A program made the position numbers and the translations under genes. The notes beneath the pieces were generated by a model. That model was not told the origin of the DNA. It saw only the letters and a list, made by a program, of their open reading frames with translations, and made no database searches. Shown piece after piece: positions 63,401-64,000 of a stretch of 64,000 nt of DNA (positions within the stretch are counted from its first letter, which is position 1; every line of letters begins with the position of its first letter). Source of the stretch: JABDMH01 sp050298535 (GTDB taxonomy: Bacteria > Bacteroidota > Bacteroidia > Chitinophagales > Saprospiraceae); assembly GCA_050298535.1 (NCBI GenBank), contig JBNKUI010000022.1, positions 1 through 64,000 on the forward strand, read 5' to 3'.

Positions 63401-63473
63401 AAAAAAGCATGTAGATCGCTATATAGAAACAATGGCCAACGTGCTAGGAGAAAACTTTATGCAACGTCACTAA
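60453..63473 (+). CDS. Fusion of aminoglycoside-phosphotransferase-like kinase, M23 peptidase and class III aminotransferase
   Basis: About 1006 residues. A GGGAG-like sequence 10 bases upstream favours TTG 60453, but TTG 60423 or 60459 remain possible. Residues 1-350: APH/choline-kinase-like domain with catalytic VIHNDVNDNNILV and IIDYGDAVYT. About 400-570: M23 (LytM) domain with THLGVDFWLKAGTPVH and VPHLHFQL, both metal His positions present. About 590-1006: PLP aminotransferase with SGSEANELALR, IADEVQVGLGR and VGKPFGNGHPVA (PLP Lys). The kinase-plus-aminotransferase pairing recalls human hydroxylysine kinase and the ethanolamine-phosphate phospho-lyase. No signal peptide, so the M23 part is apparently cytoplasmic, which is odd. 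Confidence 0.87.
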   Translation: MDLEYQTLKVSGQEALKIADDLYDIKGEVRPLPGEIDFNFKLSDGKHDYILKISRPGYNPDYVRFQISLLQFLEKGADYQIPAVILSKKGATDEIYVDAQGNRRNVRLLNWIDGRPWGTVTPKQLPLYYNLGLAAGRITKTLESFDHPGAHRTFEWDLAQAEWTHAYWHLFQDEELQLLDHFREKYEKLKVYPTLRRSVIHNDVNDNNILVTVEDRNPDIAAIIDYGDAVYTHTINDLAVAIAYALADATDPLQCASNIVQGYHESFPLVDEELACLYTLIGMRMVISVTKSAINEKEEPENKYLQISDQAAWRVLRLWSQIPENLAYYFFREACGMIPHPKENDFRTWCARNRCRISDLFPKSGKSGVQLVDMSVGSSWLGHSEEFNDFDLVKYKLSKLDNARPDAVPSGGYLEVRPFYSTDAYHAELGKSRTTHLGVDFWLKAGTPVHAVLPGTVFSVHDNSQAKDYGPTLILSHDMGKGNSFFTLYGHLSRSSLTLLKPGQEIKKGDLIGYLGHEEENGNWVPHLHFQLILDMFENTNDFPGVMYPDEIKVWKSICPDPNLLFKEGALEEIAQNEVQYIRNYREQHLGKSLSLSYEKPLHIVRGADVFLINARGQRFLDTVNNVAHVGHENYRVVKAGQQQMALLNTNTRYLHPLINNLTEKLLSKCPPSLSVVHYVNSGSEANELALRMAEVYSGTKNVLAVEVGYHGNTNRCIDVSSYKFEGPGGKGRSEQTFILPLPDTFRGKFYGTGADQLYAEDAGDEIDRLHDNKKKIGAFLCESILSCGGQMMLPQNYLRNIYQKIRKNGGLCIADEVQVGLGRVGSHFWGFELYDVVPDIITVGKPFGNGHPVAAVICTREVAEAFNNGMEYFNTFGGNPVSCAIALEVLQTIDDQNLQQNARIVGEYFKKQLMSLQQQYPIIGDVRGAGLFLGLELNDQSRNPLAEGASYLSNRMREQHVLTSTDGRDHNVIKIKPPLTFTKKHVDRYIETMANVLGENFMQRH

Positions 63474-64000
63474 CGCTCTCTTTCTGTCAGAATGAAGGTG
63501 TGTTCTACGGGTGATTTTTCTCCGCCAATATCAGTATAGTCTTTTTTTAAGGTATTTCTGCCGAGTGTTAGTATTAAGTCGGACAGTTTGGGCAGATATC
63601 TTGTCATAAAAGAAGTGAAGTGCCCCAAAGGAGTGAGAGTCATCTTGTTTTTTCTTTGAATGATCATTTTGATGACATGTTGAGCAACTGAGTACCTGGT
63701 GGCAAGTTGAACATTTTCCCTCTTTGGGAGGTATACCCAATCTCCGTACTCGTCCAGTATTTTTTTATCAGGTTCATTTTCAGTAAATCCGACATAAATG
63801 AGACCAACGTGGATGTTGGCATCTTTTAGTTCTATTCTCAAAGCCTCTGCAAGAGCAGCCTGAGCTGCCTTGGACGCCGTGTATGCGGCATTGTAGGGCA
63901 TACCTCTGAATCCACCTACACTATTTATAAATATGATATGTCCCTGCGTACCTCTTAGGTAGGGAATGGCAAATTTTGATAGATATACAGCTCCGGTATA
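63470..64000 (-). CDS. Short-chain dehydrogenase/reductase (5' end outside window)
   Basis: 177 residues visible; the frame stays open to base 64000, so the gene starts beyond the window. The catalytic Ser and Tyr-Lys are in HIIFINSVGGF and YTASKAAQAALAEALRIEL (Y-x-x-x-K). VHVGLIYVGFTENEP follows, and the tail ends with MTRYLPKLSDLIL. The NAD(P)-binding N-terminus is not seen. The stop overlaps the stop of the fusion gene on the other strand by 4 bases (convergent). Substrate unknown. Confidence 0.88.
   Translation of the reverse strand, partial: YTGAVYLSKFAIPYLRGTQGHIIFINSVGGFRGMPYNAAYTASKAAQAALAEALRIELKDANIHVGLIYVGFTENEPDKKILDEYGDWVYLPKRENVQLATRYSVAQHVIKMIIQRKNKMTLTPLGHFTSFMTRYLPKLSDLILTLGRNTLKKDYTDIGGEKSPVEHTFILTERER

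Overview
The window looks like a chromosome segment of a member of the Bacteroidota, most likely Saprospiria (Saprospiraceae or a relative). The evidence is type IX secretion C-terminal sorting domains (type A at the 3' ends of the first gene and the 52966-54981 gene, gliding-associated type B on the 1735-residue protein), SprB-type adhesin repeats, an N-terminal CarboxypepD-like domain on a TonB receptor, and several matches to the Bacteroidota -7 promoter element TAnnTTTG. Species cannot be fixed from the sequence alone. I saw no rRNA, tRNA, CRISPR array, insertion sequence or phage.

Layout. 1-6 kb: 3' part of a giant secreted repeat protein. 6.3-9 kb: a glycosyltransferase, an OmpA-like protein and a serine hydrolase. 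9-13.9 kb (minus): cytochrome c, anmK (apparently frameshifted), an NAD-dependent epimerase and an EF-G paralog. 14-20.3 kb: cyclase, alpha/beta hydrolase, a hydrolase-endonuclease/phosphatase fusion, a CPBP protease and pdxJ. 20.3-29.2 kb (minus): a PlsC-like acyltransferase, then a surface-protein island (1735-residue adhesin, broken tail-fibre-like gene, lone LuxR helix-turn-helix, beta-helix protein). 29.3-36.7 kb: GH109-like oxidoreductase, lysS, psd, cdsA, di-haem peroxidase, pdxH.

36.7-43.4 kb (minus) is a compact tetR-tolC-hlyD-RND efflux operon with 4-base overlaps and a perfect inverted repeat just upstream. 43.9-51.9 kb is an iron-handling locus: DUF4856 lipoprotein, imelysin, HTTM protein and TonB receptor in a tight plus-strand series, followed by a plug-only lipoprotein and ferritin. 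Between them lies a long palindromic intergenic element, and tandem hairpins precede ferritin. 51.9-53 kb is a decayed stretch with a glycoside hydrolase tail. 53-60.4 kb (minus) holds a LamG surface protein, a mannonate-dehydratase-like protein, a sulfatase, DUF429, DUF4174 and an HGSNAT-like acyltransferase, which suggests use of sulfated, acetylated polysaccharide. 60.4-63.5 kb encodes a kinase-M23 peptidase-class III aminotransferase fusion, and an SDR gene runs off the end.

The most distinctive points are the near-identical mosaic repeats in the first gene, the A9 frameshift in anmK, the EF-G paralog lacking the catalytic histidine, the three-domain fusion, the hydrolase-nuclease fusion and the palindrome at 50.6 kb. 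Product names are from motif recognition by eye; no database search was run.
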